Origin: an uncultured Collinsella sp.
GTDB taxonomy: Bacteria; Actinomycetota; Coriobacteriia; Coriobacteriales; Coriobacteriaceae
Length of the DNA: 43,098 bases
NCBI GenBank assembly: GCA_902496845.1
Contig: CABVCJ010000010.1
Location: 1 to 43,098, forward strand
Direction of reading: 5' to 3'
In this document: one piece after another, positions 8,059-15,352 of the stretch
Layout: every line of letters starts with the position of its first letter
How positions within the stretch are numbered: the stretch's first letter is position 1
Position numbers and translations under genes: made by a program
Notes under the pieces: generated by a model
Database searches by the model: none
Seen by the model: the letters and a program-made list of their open reading frames with translations, nothing else
What the model was told of the DNA's origin: nothing

Positions 8059-9765
8059 CTACGAGCGCAGTGTAATTTTATCTCGCAGCGATTTGAGATC
8101 CTCGGTTATGGTGCGGTCTTCCTGAATCATCTTCTGAACCTTTTTATAGCTCGTACTGACGGTTGAGTGGTTGCGGTTGCCAAACTCCGCGCCCACCGCC
8201 GTAGTCGTCATCTCGCACATCTCGATGGCCAGATATATGGCGATATGGCGGGCTTTGGCTATGTTGGCGTTGCGGCGCGGGCCGATGAGCTCCTCGTGCG
8301 TCACGCCGTACTGCTCTTCAATGACAGACTGGACCGTCTGCACGTTGATCTTTTTGGCCGACGTATCGAAGTACTGACTTGCGATGGCGTCGATGTCGTC
8401 GAAGCTGAGCTCGCTGCCCTCGCGTTCGCGGTCTCCTGCCTCGCCGGCGCAGCGTTCGCAGAAGCTCTCGAGTTCGCGGATGTTGGTTCCCGAGACTTCT
8501 GCCATGTGCTTAAAGTGCTCGTCGGTCAGATGCCCGCCATCGCCGCCATAGGCCGCCAGCAGCGAGTCGTCACCCGCCTCGGGTGCGGCGGCTATCGTGT
8601 TCTCGTAGTAGCGCTGCAAGATCTTGTATTTCATCTCGTAGCTGGGCTCCGCCACCAAACAGAGCATACCGGCATTAAAACGGCTGGTAAGGCGCTCGTC
8701 CATGCTCAGGTCTTTGGGCGCACGGTCGGCTGCGATGACGACTTTTTTGTTGTTGCGGATAAACTCGTCCATGAGCTGGAAGAAGTAGTCCACGCTCGCG
8801 CGTTTGCCGATGATGTTTTGAATGTCGTCGATGATGAGCACGTCCACGTCGTGGTATGCCTGCATGATGGGGGCGTTGCTCTTCTTTTGGCGGTCGAACT
8901 CCGTCATCAGGTCATCGAGGTACGCTTGCGAGTTGGCGTACTTCACCTTGATCTCGGGCGACTTTTCGGCGAGCTCGTTTTTGATGGCGAGCAGCAGATG
9001 GGTCTTGCCCAGCCCCGATTTGCCATAGATGAACAGGGATGTGCATGTGCCGCGTTCGTCCGCGAGCGCGGCAAACTTGAGGGCCGAGCGATAGGCATGG
9101 CTGTTTTCGGGGCCGTAGACAAAGTTTTCGAAGGTGAATTTCGAGTTGGCCGCGAGCGGCGCGCCATCGGTGTTCTGCTCGATCGGTGCCGCAGCTGCGG
9201 GGACGCTCGTGGGCGATGCGGAGGCTGGTTTTGCACTCTTTGCAGGCGCCTCGCCTTTCATCTGGTTCATCATGCGGCGGAAATCGTCGGCCGAAAGCGT
9301 GTTTTTGATTGCGATGCCCGAATCCTCGACCGGTGTTGCGTCGTGCGCGATAGGCATGTGTGTGGCAGCGGACATGGGGGCCGCCGGCGTCGAGACGGTG
9401 GGCATGGTTTCACGGGAAACATCGCCGATTTGATGCTCGGGAGCCGACACTGTGGTGGTAGCTGGCGCCGCCGGGGGAACGACGGGTGCCGCGGGTGCGG
9501 CGTTATCTGCCGCGGAGCCCTGTGGTGCCACGATGTTGAGCGCAATCGGTGCAAAGGCGATCTCTTCCAGGTACGCCTCGATGGTCGGCTGATGCTTTTT
9601 GAGCTGAGCGATGGCAAATCGTGAGGGGGCCTCAATCGTCAAGGTGTCCTCGGTCAGGCTCACAGCACGCGATTGCCCCAGCATGTTGATGAGGCGCGCA
9701 TCTTGGCCGTCGCGCTGACAAAAGGCGATGGCATCCCCCAGGATGATGCTTGCTTCCTCGTCCAC
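8059..9765 (-). CDS. dnaA: Chromosomal replication initiator DnaA
   Basis: AAA+ protein that binds DnaA boxes and opens oriC. Domain I is residues ~1-80; domain II (~80-205) is a long Ala/Pro-rich linker; domain III has Walker A GKSGLGKT (248-255) and Walker B LIIDD (310-314); domain IV is ~470-568. The GTG start has a GGGAGAG site 5 bases upstream and lies 15 bases after the GHKL gene, so they form one operon. Odd: the recognition-helix signature, usually GGRDHTTV, reads GNRNHSTV (529-536), and the Walker A loop has K-S in place of the usual G-V. R506 matches the conserved minor-groove arginine. At 568 residues it is longer than most, mainly from domain II. Confidence 0.97.
   Translation of the reverse strand: MDEEASIILGDAIAFCQRDGQDARLINMLGQSRAVSLTEDTLTIEAPSRFAIAQLKKHQPTIEAYLEEIAFAPIALNIVAPQGSAADNAAPAAPVVPPAAPATTTVSAPEHQIGDVSRETMPTVSTPAAPMSAATHMPIAHDATPVEDSGIAIKNTLSADDFRRMMNQMKGEAPAKSAKPASASPTSVPAAAAPIEQNTDGAPLAANSKFTFENFVYGPENSHAYRSALKFAALADERGTCTSLFIYGKSGLGKTHLLLAIKNELAEKSPEIKVKYANSQAYLDDLMTEFDRQKKSNAPIMQAYHDVDVLIIDDIQNIIGKRASVDYFFQLMDEFIRNNKKVVIAADRAPKDLSMDERLTSRFNAGMLCLVAEPSYEMKYKILQRYYENTIAAAPEAGDDSLLAAYGGDGGHLTDEHFKHMAEVSGTNIRELESFCERCAGEAGDREREGSELSFDDIDAIASQYFDTSAKKINVQTVQSVIEEQYGVTHEELIGPRRNANIAKARHIAIYLAIEMCEMTTTAVGAEFGNRNHSTVSTSYKKVQKMIQEDRTITEDLKSLRDKITLRS
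9406..9421. other. parS-like 16-mer inside dnaA
   Basis: GGTTTCACGGGAAACA matches the parS consensus seen at 14419-14512 in 14 of 16 positions (mismatches at positions 1 and 10). It lies in the domain II linker of dnaA, encoding VSRET. It could be a weak ParB site or chance. Confidence 0.25.
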
Positions 9766-9780
9766 TGTCTCTCCCGTTCC

Positions 9781-11109
9781 TTAAGCTTGGGCCCGCACGC
9801 GAGCGCTTCCGATTTCGGTCAGATGGTATTTCTGCCCATGTTTGACTATCAAGCCCGTCTGCGCCAAATCGTTGAGCGTGCGCGACCAGGTGGGTGCAGA
9901 GTTTCCAAACGCCCGCGCCAAGTCCGTCGCGCCGCACTCTTGATGTTGGGCCAGATACCCTAATGCAGCGTTGCCGCGTTCGCTTATAAACACGTCCGAC
10001 TGCGGTTGTGCGTATTGATTCGCCGCATTAGGATACATCATTTGAGCTGCTGGTTGTTGAGAACTCTGCATGGGCGGCATCTGCTGTTGAAAACTTTGCG
10101 GCCACTGTTGGTAAGGCTGCGGCGGCATCTGCTGAGTCCAGGGGTTGAGGTTTCCCTGCGGCATCTGCTGATACGGCTGCTGGTACGGCTGAGGATACTG
10201 CTGTGGATACGGCTGGGCATATCCCTGCTGCGGCATATATTGGGGAGGATACCCTTGTGGGTACGGTTGGTAGCCCATTTGCGCGACGTTTGGCATGTCC
10301 GCCGTCTGCTGCACGGCGCCTGTGTCCGGATCTGTCGAGCCTATGCCCTCCGGCATGTTTTGCACTGGGTTGCCCAGCGGTGTCTGGGGGTCTTGCATGG
10401 GAAAACTTCCAGGCTGCTGCATCTGCTGCGCCACGGGCTGCTGTGCAAACGTGCTGGATAGGGGATACGCCGGCTGCTCCGTCTCGGGGCGCACGGCGGC
10501 CCCTCGCCCTCCGGCGCGCTCGATTTCCTGTACGCGCTTGGGATTCAGGCTTACCGTGACCACGGTGCCGTTGCCCATGTTGTCCTCGATGGATACAGCG
10601 CCGCCGGCGTTTTCCAGGTACTCCTGCACCATGGGAAACCCGGCTCCGGTTCCGCGGATGTATCGTTTCATGTTGCTGTTTGCGCTGGTAACGCCAAAGT
10701 CGAACGCGCGCTCCTTGTCGTTGATCCCCGGTCCCTGGTCTGCGAATCGGATGGTGTCGCCGCCGTCTAGGATCGAGATGATGGGCTCTGCAAAGTGGGC
10801 GTGGATAAAGTTTTCGACAATCTCGCGGATAACCATGAGCGAGATGTGTCCGCCCTGTTCTTTCATGCACCGGTAGACGGTGTTGGTTGTCTCTTCCAGA
10901 TAGGTGCGCACGTCCTTAGGTTCGATGACGATGACGCGCGGCGTCGACAGCATGTCGTCATAGACCGCGATGCGTGCGGCATACATGGCAGCCTGCGTTT
11001 TCGCAGCGGCCTGCTCTTCCTCGCCACGCTTTTCGCGCACGCCGGTGATGTGCTCGTTGTCGGGTGCCGGGTCTCCGGAATCGACCATGGTGTAAAAGTC
11101 GTCAGACAT
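9781..11109 (-). CDS. GHKL ATPase / Gln-Pro-rich linker / winged-helix protein upstream of dnaA
   Basis: No exact family recognised. Residues ~50-190 form a GHKL ATPase domain like those of histidine kinases and anti-sigma factors: N box REIVENFIHAHF (E96, N100, H103), G1 box DQGPGI (124-129) and G2 box GTGAGF (153-158). No phospho-acceptor H-box is visible. Residues ~210-375 are a low-complexity Q/P/Y/M-rich segment with repeated PYPQQ/PYQQ units, probably disordered. Residues ~376-442 look like a winged-helix DNA-binding domain (LAQHQECGATDLARAF, then LAQTGLIVKHGQKYHLT). The gene is 15 bases upstream of dnaA in one operon and its 5' end faces the upstream DnaA-box cluster. A role in sensing nucleotide and controlling initiation is my inference only. 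The ribosome site before the ATG is weak. Confidence 0.8.
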   Translation of the reverse strand: MSDDFYTMVDSGDPAPDNEHITGVREKRGEEEQAAAKTQAAMYAARIAVYDDMLSTPRVIVIEPKDVRTYLEETTNTVYRCMKEQGGHISLMVIREIVENFIHAHFAEPIISILDGGDTIRFADQGPGINDKERAFDFGVTSANSNMKRYIRGTGAGFPMVQEYLENAGGAVSIEDNMGNGTVVTVSLNPKRVQEIERAGGRGAAVRPETEQPAYPLSSTFAQQPVAQQMQQPGSFPMQDPQTPLGNPVQNMPEGIGSTDPDTGAVQQTADMPNVAQMGYQPYPQGYPPQYMPQQGYAQPYPQQYPQPYQQPYQQMPQGNLNPWTQQMPPQPYQQWPQSFQQQMPPMQSSQQPAAQMMYPNAANQYAQPQSDVFISERGNAALGYLAQHQECGATDLARAFGNSAPTWSRTLNDLAQTGLIVKHGQKYHLTEIGSARVRAQA

Positions 11110-11171
11110 GCCGCTCGCAATCTTTCAAAAGGTTTCGAACAAATAGTAGCTCACCGTGCAATGTTTCTCAT

Positions 11172-11276
11172 CTTTCGACAACTTTTCAAAACCTGTTGAA
11201 AACTTTGGAAAACAGGCGAAAAGTTCTCAACATTGCCAACATGACCTGTCGAAAACTCGATGAAATATCGTGAAAA
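11172..11276. other. DnaA-box cluster upstream of the dnaA operon (oriC part)
   Basis: Box-like 9-mers: CTTTCGACA (11172-11180, plus), TTTTCAAAA (11183-11191, plus), TTTTCAACA (11194-11202, minus), TTTTCCAAA (11204-11212, minus), TTCTCAACA (11224-11232, plus), TTGCCAACA (11233-11241, plus), TTTTCGACA (11247-11255, minus) and TTTTCACGA (11268-11276, minus). The cluster sits where transcription diverges (GHKL gene left, rpmH right), which is the usual site of oriC. It is the main origin candidate together with the 7823-8043 interval. The rest of the 345-base gap 11110-11454 holds the rpmH promoter. Confidence 0.7.
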
Positions 11277-11352
11277 GTTGTAATGCGGCGCAAATTTCGG
11301 TTGAGCTTATGGGGGAACCGTGTGAACTACGCAACCTTTTACCTTTGATTTC

Positions 11353-11382
11353 TTGACATTTGAACATTGATTTCCCTACAAT
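11353..11382 (+). promoter_or_regulatory. Promoter of the rpmH-rnpA-yidD-yidC operon
   Basis: Perfect -35 box TTGACA (11353-11358), an 18-base spacer and -10 box TACAAT (11377-11382). Transcription should begin near 11390, about 65 bases before rpmH. It lies immediately beside the DnaA-box cluster. Confidence 0.8.
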
Positions 11383-11454
11383 CTTCAAGCTCACGTGTCT
11401 ATATCTGCGTCCGCGCTCCCGCGGACACTCGAAATGCAGCAGGAGGAACTTAAG

Positions 11455-11589
11455 ATGAAGCGTACGTATCAGCCTAATAAGCGTAAGCGTGCCAAGACCC
11501 ATGGCTTCCGTGCCCGTATGGCCACCAAGGGTGGTCGTGCCGTGCTCGCCCGTCGCCGCGCCAAGGGCCGCAAGCGTCTCACTGTCTAG
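11455..11589 (+). CDS. rpmH: 50S ribosomal protein L34
   Basis: 44-residue basic ribosomal protein. The full family pattern is visible: MKRTYQPNKRKRAKTHGF, then R-rich repeats ending KGRKRLTV. A longer in-frame reading from 11395 exists, but the AGGAGG at 11441-11446 sits 8 bases before this ATG and L34 always begins with this sequence, so 11455 is the start. First gene right of the origin, as in most bacteria. Confidence 0.98.
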   Translation: MKRTYQPNKRKRAKTHGFRARMATKGGRAVLARRRAKGRKRLTV

Positions 11590-11609
11590 CAGCGATACAC
11601 ACATCTCGC

Positions 11610-11948
11610 ATGAAGACTATTAAGTCTCGGCAAGATTTCGAGCATGTGTTCAGTCAGGGGCGTCGTTTCAATCACCCTCTGATTCGAATGACCATATGTG
11701 AATCGGTTGGCGAAGGCGACTCCGGAAGGGTCGCCTTCGTTGGTGCTAAGCGACTCGGTTGTGCCGTCGTGCGCAACCGATCTAAGCGTGTGATGCGCGA
11801 GGCCGCCCGCAGCTGCGGATTTCCCGTTGCGGGTTATGACATCATCTTGTTTGCAACTCCCGAGACGAGGGTTTCCTCGCCGCAGGAGATGGACAAGGCG
11901 TTGCGTTCGCTTATGAAGCGCGCCGGCGTTGCCGGGGAGGAGCGATGA
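11610..11948 (+). CDS. rnpA: Ribonuclease P protein component
   Basis: Protein subunit that assists the RNase P RNA in cutting the 5' leaders of tRNA precursors. 112 residues. The signature basic helix RNRSKRVMREAAR and the segment GRVAFVGAKRLGCAVVRN are diagnostic. It lies 20 bases after rpmH and overlaps yidD by 4 bases (ATGA). No clear ribosome site precedes the ATG, so translation may be coupled to rpmH. Confidence 0.96.
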   Translation: MKTIKSRQDFEHVFSQGRRFNHPLIRMTICESVGEGDSGRVAFVGAKRLGCAVVRNRSKRVMREAARSCGFPVAGYDIILFATPETRVSSPQEMDKALRSLMKRAGVAGEER

Positions 11949-12169
11949 GCAATCACGTTTTGCGACGTGTTGCCATCGCTCCTATTCGCATATATCAACA
12001 GGTTATTTCGCCCTTATTGCCTGACGCCTGCATTTATTACCCAACGTGCTCGCAATACGCCATCCAGGCGATTGAGAAGCACGGTGTTTTGAGAGGCTGC
12101 TGGCTTGCCGTGAGGCGCATCGCTCGCTGCAATCCCCTGCACGTCGGCGGTTATGACCCTGTGCCCTAG
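11945..12169 (+). CDS. yidD: Membrane protein insertion efficiency factor YidD
   Basis: 74-residue member of the YidD (DUF37) family, which supports YidC-dependent membrane insertion. The family core is visible: YQQVISPLLP, the cysteine motif YYPTCSQYAIQAIEKHG, and the end RCNPLHVGGYDPVP. It overlaps the rnpA stop and is followed by yidC in the expected order. Confidence 0.96.
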   Translation: MSNHVLRRVAIAPIRIYQQVISPLLPDACIYYPTCSQYAIQAIEKHGVLRGCWLAVRRIARCNPLHVGGYDPVP

Positions 12170-12198
12170 CGGGCACTCGCTATCGGAGGAAAACTTAC

Positions 12199-12969
12199 AT
12201 GTGGGATTGGATCGTTAACATCCTTTTCGAGCTGCTCAAGCTCATCCAGACCTTTGCGGTCGACTGGGGCCTGTCCATCATCATCCTGGTGGTCATCATC
12301 CGTCTGCTGCTGACGCCGCTTATGCTCAAGTCGACCAAGTCGACGGCTCGCATGCAGGTGCTGCAGCCCAAGATGCTCGAGATCCAGGAGCGCTATGCCG
12401 ACGATCCCCAGCGTCAGGCCGAGGAGATGCAGAAGTTCTACAGCGAGAACAAGTTCAACCCCATGGCTGGCTGTCTGCCGCTGCTGATTCAGATGCCTAT
12501 CCTGTTCGCCCTGTTTACATTGCTGCGCAACCTGCCGCAGTACTTTAACGACGGCACGTTCTCGTTCTTCAACATCCTGCCCGACCTGACCACCACGCCG
12601 AGCGCTTCCTTTGCCGATGGCTTTATGGTTGCACTGCCTGCGCTGGTTTGCCTGATCCTGTTTGCCGTCCTGACCCTGATTCCGCAGCTCTATATGTCGC
12701 GCAACCAGACCGGCCAGCAGGCTCAGAGCATGCGTATGATGGCCGTTGTCATGACGGTCATGATGCTTTGGATGGGCTGGAGCCTTCCCGTTGGTGTTCT
12801 GCTGTACTACGACGTCTCGTCTGCTTGGCAGGTTATCCAGCAGATTTTTGTGACGCAGAAGGTCATCGACAAGGCGAAGGCCGATGAGGAGGAGCGTCTT
12901 AAGAACGCTCCGCTGCAGGTTGAGGTCACTCGTCGCGAGAAGAAGCCGCGCCCGCACAAGAAGAAGTAG
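12199..12969 (+). CDS. yidC: Membrane protein insertase YidC (Oxa1 family)
   Basis: 256 residues, the short form without the large periplasmic domain. It inserts and folds inner-membrane proteins. The conserved groove arginine is R35 in VVIIRLLLTPL, followed by the cytoplasmic helical hairpin (KSTARMQVLQPKMLEIQERY) and FNPMAGCLPLLIQMPILFAL. About five membrane segments are visible and the C-terminus is basic (RREKKPRPHKKK), suited to ribosome contact. No lipoprotein signal is seen. The start ATG has a GGAGG site upstream. Confidence 0.96.
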   Translation: MWDWIVNILFELLKLIQTFAVDWGLSIIILVVIIRLLLTPLMLKSTKSTARMQVLQPKMLEIQERYADDPQRQAEEMQKFYSENKFNPMAGCLPLLIQMPILFALFTLLRNLPQYFNDGTFSFFNILPDLTTTPSASFADGFMVALPALVCLILFAVLTLIPQLYMSRNQTGQQAQSMRMMAVVMTVMMLWMGWSLPVGVLLYYDVSSAWQVIQQIFVTQKVIDKAKADEEERLKNAPLQVEVTRREKKPRPHKKK

Positions 12970-12986
12970 TGGGATATCAATCTTAT

Positions 12987-12998
12987 TTAGGTACCTAA
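12987..12998. repeat. Palindrome TTAGGTACCTAA, copy 1
   Basis: A perfect 12-bp palindrome in the yidC-jag gap. It recurs, with one more identical base, at 16491-16502, after the parB operon. See findings. Confidence 0.6.
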
Positions 12999-13013
12999 CT
13001 TTTGGAGTACGTT

Positions 13014-13583
13014 ATGTCTGAAGAGATCATCGAGGATATGCTTGAGGAGGTTGCCCCGCAGGTCGCGGGCGATTATCCCGAGATTGCACAGCGCTACAAG
13101 GCTGGTGAAGAGCTGACCGATGAGGAGCTCGACACCATTGCCGATGTTGCGATTTCCATCCTGCGTTCCATCCTTTCGCACTTCGATGCCGCCAACTCTC
13201 CTATCGATGAGTATGAGGGCGACGAGGGTGAGCTGATTTTGGATGTAACGGCTCCCGACCTTGCTGTTCTCATTGGCCGTCATGGTCGCACTCTTGATGC
13301 TCTTCAGGTTATGTTCTCTTTGCTGGTGAGCCGCAAGCTTGGCTTTAGGTATCCGGTTGTAGTGGACGTCGAGGGATACAAGAGTCGCCGTCAGGATAAG
13401 GTCGCCTCCATGGCTCAGTCTGCTGCCGAGCGTGCCATCCGCACTCATAAGAGTGTTTCGCTTCCGCCCATGAATGCCTACGAGCGCCGACTGGTTCACA
13501 TTGCACTTCGTGGCAACGATGCAGTCGATACTCATTCTGAGGGTTCTGACCCTGATCGCCATGTGGTGATTGTTGCTCGATAA
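13014..13583 (+). CDS. khpB: RNA-binding protein Jag/KhpB (KH-R3H)
   Basis: About 189 residues. A KH domain with the GxxG loop GRHGRTLDALQVM is followed by an R3H domain (SLPPMNAYERRLVHIAL). Such proteins bind RNA and are involved in cell envelope and division control in Gram-positives; the gene commonly follows yidC. The N-terminus is acidic (IIEDMLEEVAPQVAGDYPEI) and does not show the usual Jag_N module. The ATG at 13014 is chosen because TTTGGAG ends 6 bases upstream; an in-frame TTG at 13002 lies within that site. Confidence 0.93.
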   Translation: MSEEIIEDMLEEVAPQVAGDYPEIAQRYKAGEELTDEELDTIADVAISILRSILSHFDAANSPIDEYEGDEGELILDVTAPDLAVLIGRHGRTLDALQVMFSLLVSRKLGFRYPVVVDVEGYKSRRQDKVASMAQSAAERAIRTHKSVSLPPMNAYERRLVHIALRGNDAVDTHSEGSDPDRHVVIVAR

Positions 13584-13603
13584 TCTACTCGAGCTTATGC
13601 TAG

Positions 13604-13633
13604 GGGGACGTGGTTTCCACGTCCCCTTTTTTT
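13604..13633 (+). terminator. Terminator after jag
   Basis: 10-bp perfect stem GGGGACGTGG (13604-13613) / CCACGTCCCC (13617-13626) with a 3-base loop, then seven Ts. It ends the rpmH-to-jag transcript. An in-frame TTG for rsmG lies inside this T tract, which argues against that upstream start. Confidence 0.93.
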
Positions 13634-13679
13634 GTCAAAAGTTCTCGATACGCTGATTTTTGTCAGAAAGGAGCTTCTG

Positions 13680-14417
13680 TTGTTTGTACTTACCGATCAG
13701 CAGGCTGACGAGATGTTGAGTCGCCTAACTTCCTATTGCAAAGAATATTCCTTGAGCGTAACTGATATTGAGCTGAGGAAATGTATCCAGCATTTGGATT
13801 TGGTTCTAGAAACAAATAAGACAACCAATCTCACCCGTATTCTTAACGTAGAAGATGCTGCCGTACTTCATATCCTCGACTCACTTGTTTTGCTCCCCTA
13901 TATCAATAAGGCTCCTGAGGGAGCTTTGCTCGATATGGGAACAGGTGCGGGCTTCCCTGGTATTCCATTAACCATAACCACGCATCGTAAAGCTACTTAT
14001 ATTGACTCTGTTGGCAAGAAGGTTGATGCGGTTAATTCCTTTGTCCATGCTCTTGGATTGAAACATGCTCATGCGGTTCATGATCGTCTTGAAGAATATG
14101 CTCGAAGCCATAAGAAGCAGTTCTCCGTTGTAACCGCCCGCGCACTGGCCCCTCTACCGATTCTTGTTGAGTATGCGGCTCCGTACCTGAAGGATGGAGG
14201 GCTATTTGTTATCACCAAGGGCAATCCTTCGGATGAGGAGCTTGCTTCCGGCATGTCAGCAGCTAAGATTTGCGGCTTCACTTTGCTTCTGAATGACGCA
14301 ATTGATTTGCCTGAAGGCTTGGGTCACAGGGAGTTCATTGTTCTTAAGAAGAGTCATTCAGCATCCGTTTCATTGCCTCGTGCAAATGGCATGGCAAAGA
14401 AGAATCCGCTTGCCTAG
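13680..14417 (+). CDS. rsmG: 16S rRNA (guanine-N7) methyltransferase RsmG (GidB)
   Basis: Methylates a guanine of 16S rRNA using S-adenosylmethionine. The SAM-binding motif LLDMGTGAGFPGIPL and the later VVTARALAPLPILVEYA and GGLFVITKG match the family. The start is set at TTG 13680, 6 bases after AAAGGAG (13667-13673), giving 245 residues; an in-frame TTG at 13632 falls in the terminator. The gene lies between a terminator and the parS array. Codons end in A/T more often than in gyrA or recF. Confidence 0.93.
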   Translation: MFVLTDQQADEMLSRLTSYCKEYSLSVTDIELRKCIQHLDLVLETNKTTNLTRILNVEDAAVLHILDSLVLLPYINKAPEGALLDMGTGAGFPGIPLTITTHRKATYIDSVGKKVDAVNSFVHALGLKHAHAVHDRLEEYARSHKKQFSVVTARALAPLPILVEYAAPYLKDGGLFVITKGNPSDEELASGMSAAKICGFTLLLNDAIDLPEGLGHREFIVLKKSHSASVSLPRANGMAKKNPLA

Positions 14418-14418
14418 A

Positions 14419-14434
14419 TGTTTCACGTGAAACA
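14419..14434. other. parS: parS site 1
   Basis: Perfect TGTTTCACGTGAAACA palindrome, the consensus site where ParB loads onto the chromosome. It starts 2 bases after the rsmG stop. Confidence 0.97.
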
Positions 14435-14457
14435 TAATGGATACTAACAGCTTGCAG

Positions 14458-14473
14458 TGTTTCACGTGAAACA
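14458..14473. other. parS: parS site 2
   Basis: Second perfect TGTTTCACGTGAAACA, 23 bases after site 1. Confidence 0.97.
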
Positions 14474-14496
14474 TAGCAGTTGCTATCGATTCGGAA

Positions 14497-14512
14497 TGTT
14501 TCACGTGAAACA
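14497..14512. other. parS: parS site 3
   Basis: Third perfect copy, again 23 bases after the previous one, so the three sites repeat every 39 bp. It lies 39 bases before parA, so ParB bound here could also affect parA transcription. Confidence 0.97.
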
Positions 14513-14551
14513 TCCTCCGTTTGACAGCTTTAATACACACCAGGAGGGACC

Positions 14552-15352
14552 GTGGGATTTCGCGACGTTAAGCGTTCTAAGAGCGCAAAAGACACGCGTA
14601 TCATTGCAATCATCAATCAAAAAGGCGGCGTCGGTAAGTCAACGACGGCTGTAAACCTTGCAGCAGCACTGGGTGAGCAGGGTCGTAAGACACTGATTGT
14701 CGATTTTGATCCGCAGGGAAACAGCACCAGTGGATTCGGAATTGAAAAAGAAGACCTTGATCACTGCATCTATGATGCATTGTTGAATGATGTGCCGGCA
14801 GAATCGCTTGTTCTTGATACAAATTGCAAAAAGGTATTCGTAATTCCGGCTACAATTCAGCTTGCAGGCGCGGAAATTGAACTCGTAAGCGCAATTGCTC
14901 GTGAAACCCGTCTCAAAGATTTGCTTGAGCCGATTCAGGACGAGTTTGATTTTATTTTCATTGACTGCCCTCCTTCGCTCGGCCTGCTTACTATCAACGC
15001 TTTGACCGCAGCAGACAGCGTTTTGATTCCGATCCAGTGCGAGTATTACGCACTCGAGGGCGTTACGAAGCTGCTTGAGTCAATGAAGATGGTCAAATCT
15101 CGTCTGAACAAGGGCTTAGACACCTACGGTGTGCTTATGACCATGTATGACTCGCGTACTTCTCTATCGAATCAGGTTGTTGAGGAGGTTCAATCGTACT
15201 TTGGTGATAAGGCATTTAAGACGTTGATCCCCCGTACGGTTAAAATCTCCGAAGCTCCGTCTTTTGGGGAACCGGTAATTACCTATGCACCTCAAAATAA
15301 GGGTGCAAAAGCATATATGAACCTTGCAAAAGAGGTGATCAAGCGTGCCTAG
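14552..15352 (+). CDS. parA: Chromosome partitioning ATPase ParA (Soj)
   Basis: Deviant-Walker ATPase that drives origin segregation with ParB and parS and may regulate DnaA. The Walker A motif is KGGVGKST (24-31), followed by VDFDPQGNSTSGFG and FIFIDCPPSLGLLT; these are diagnostic of Soj/ParA. 266 residues. The GTG start has AGGAGG 6-7 bases upstream. The N-terminus carries a basic extension (MGFRDVKRSKSAKD) before the first strand. It overlaps parB by 8 bases, so the two are coupled. Confidence 0.96.
   Translation: MGFRDVKRSKSAKDTRIIAIINQKGGVGKSTTAVNLAAALGEQGRKTLIVDFDPQGNSTSGFGIEKEDLDHCIYDALLNDVPAESLVLDTNCKKVFVIPATIQLAGAEIELVSAIARETRLKDLLEPIQDEFDFIFIDCPPSLGLLTINALTAADSVLIPIQCEYYALEGVTKLLESMKMVKSRLNKGLDTYGVLMTMYDSRTSLSNQVVEEVQSYFGDKAFKTLIPRTVKISEAPSFGEPVITYAPQNKGAKAYMNLAKEVIKRA

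Noticed and set aside
14457..14654. A small frame with repeated MFHVKH
   Set aside because: The repeated peptide is merely the translation of the parS palindromes.
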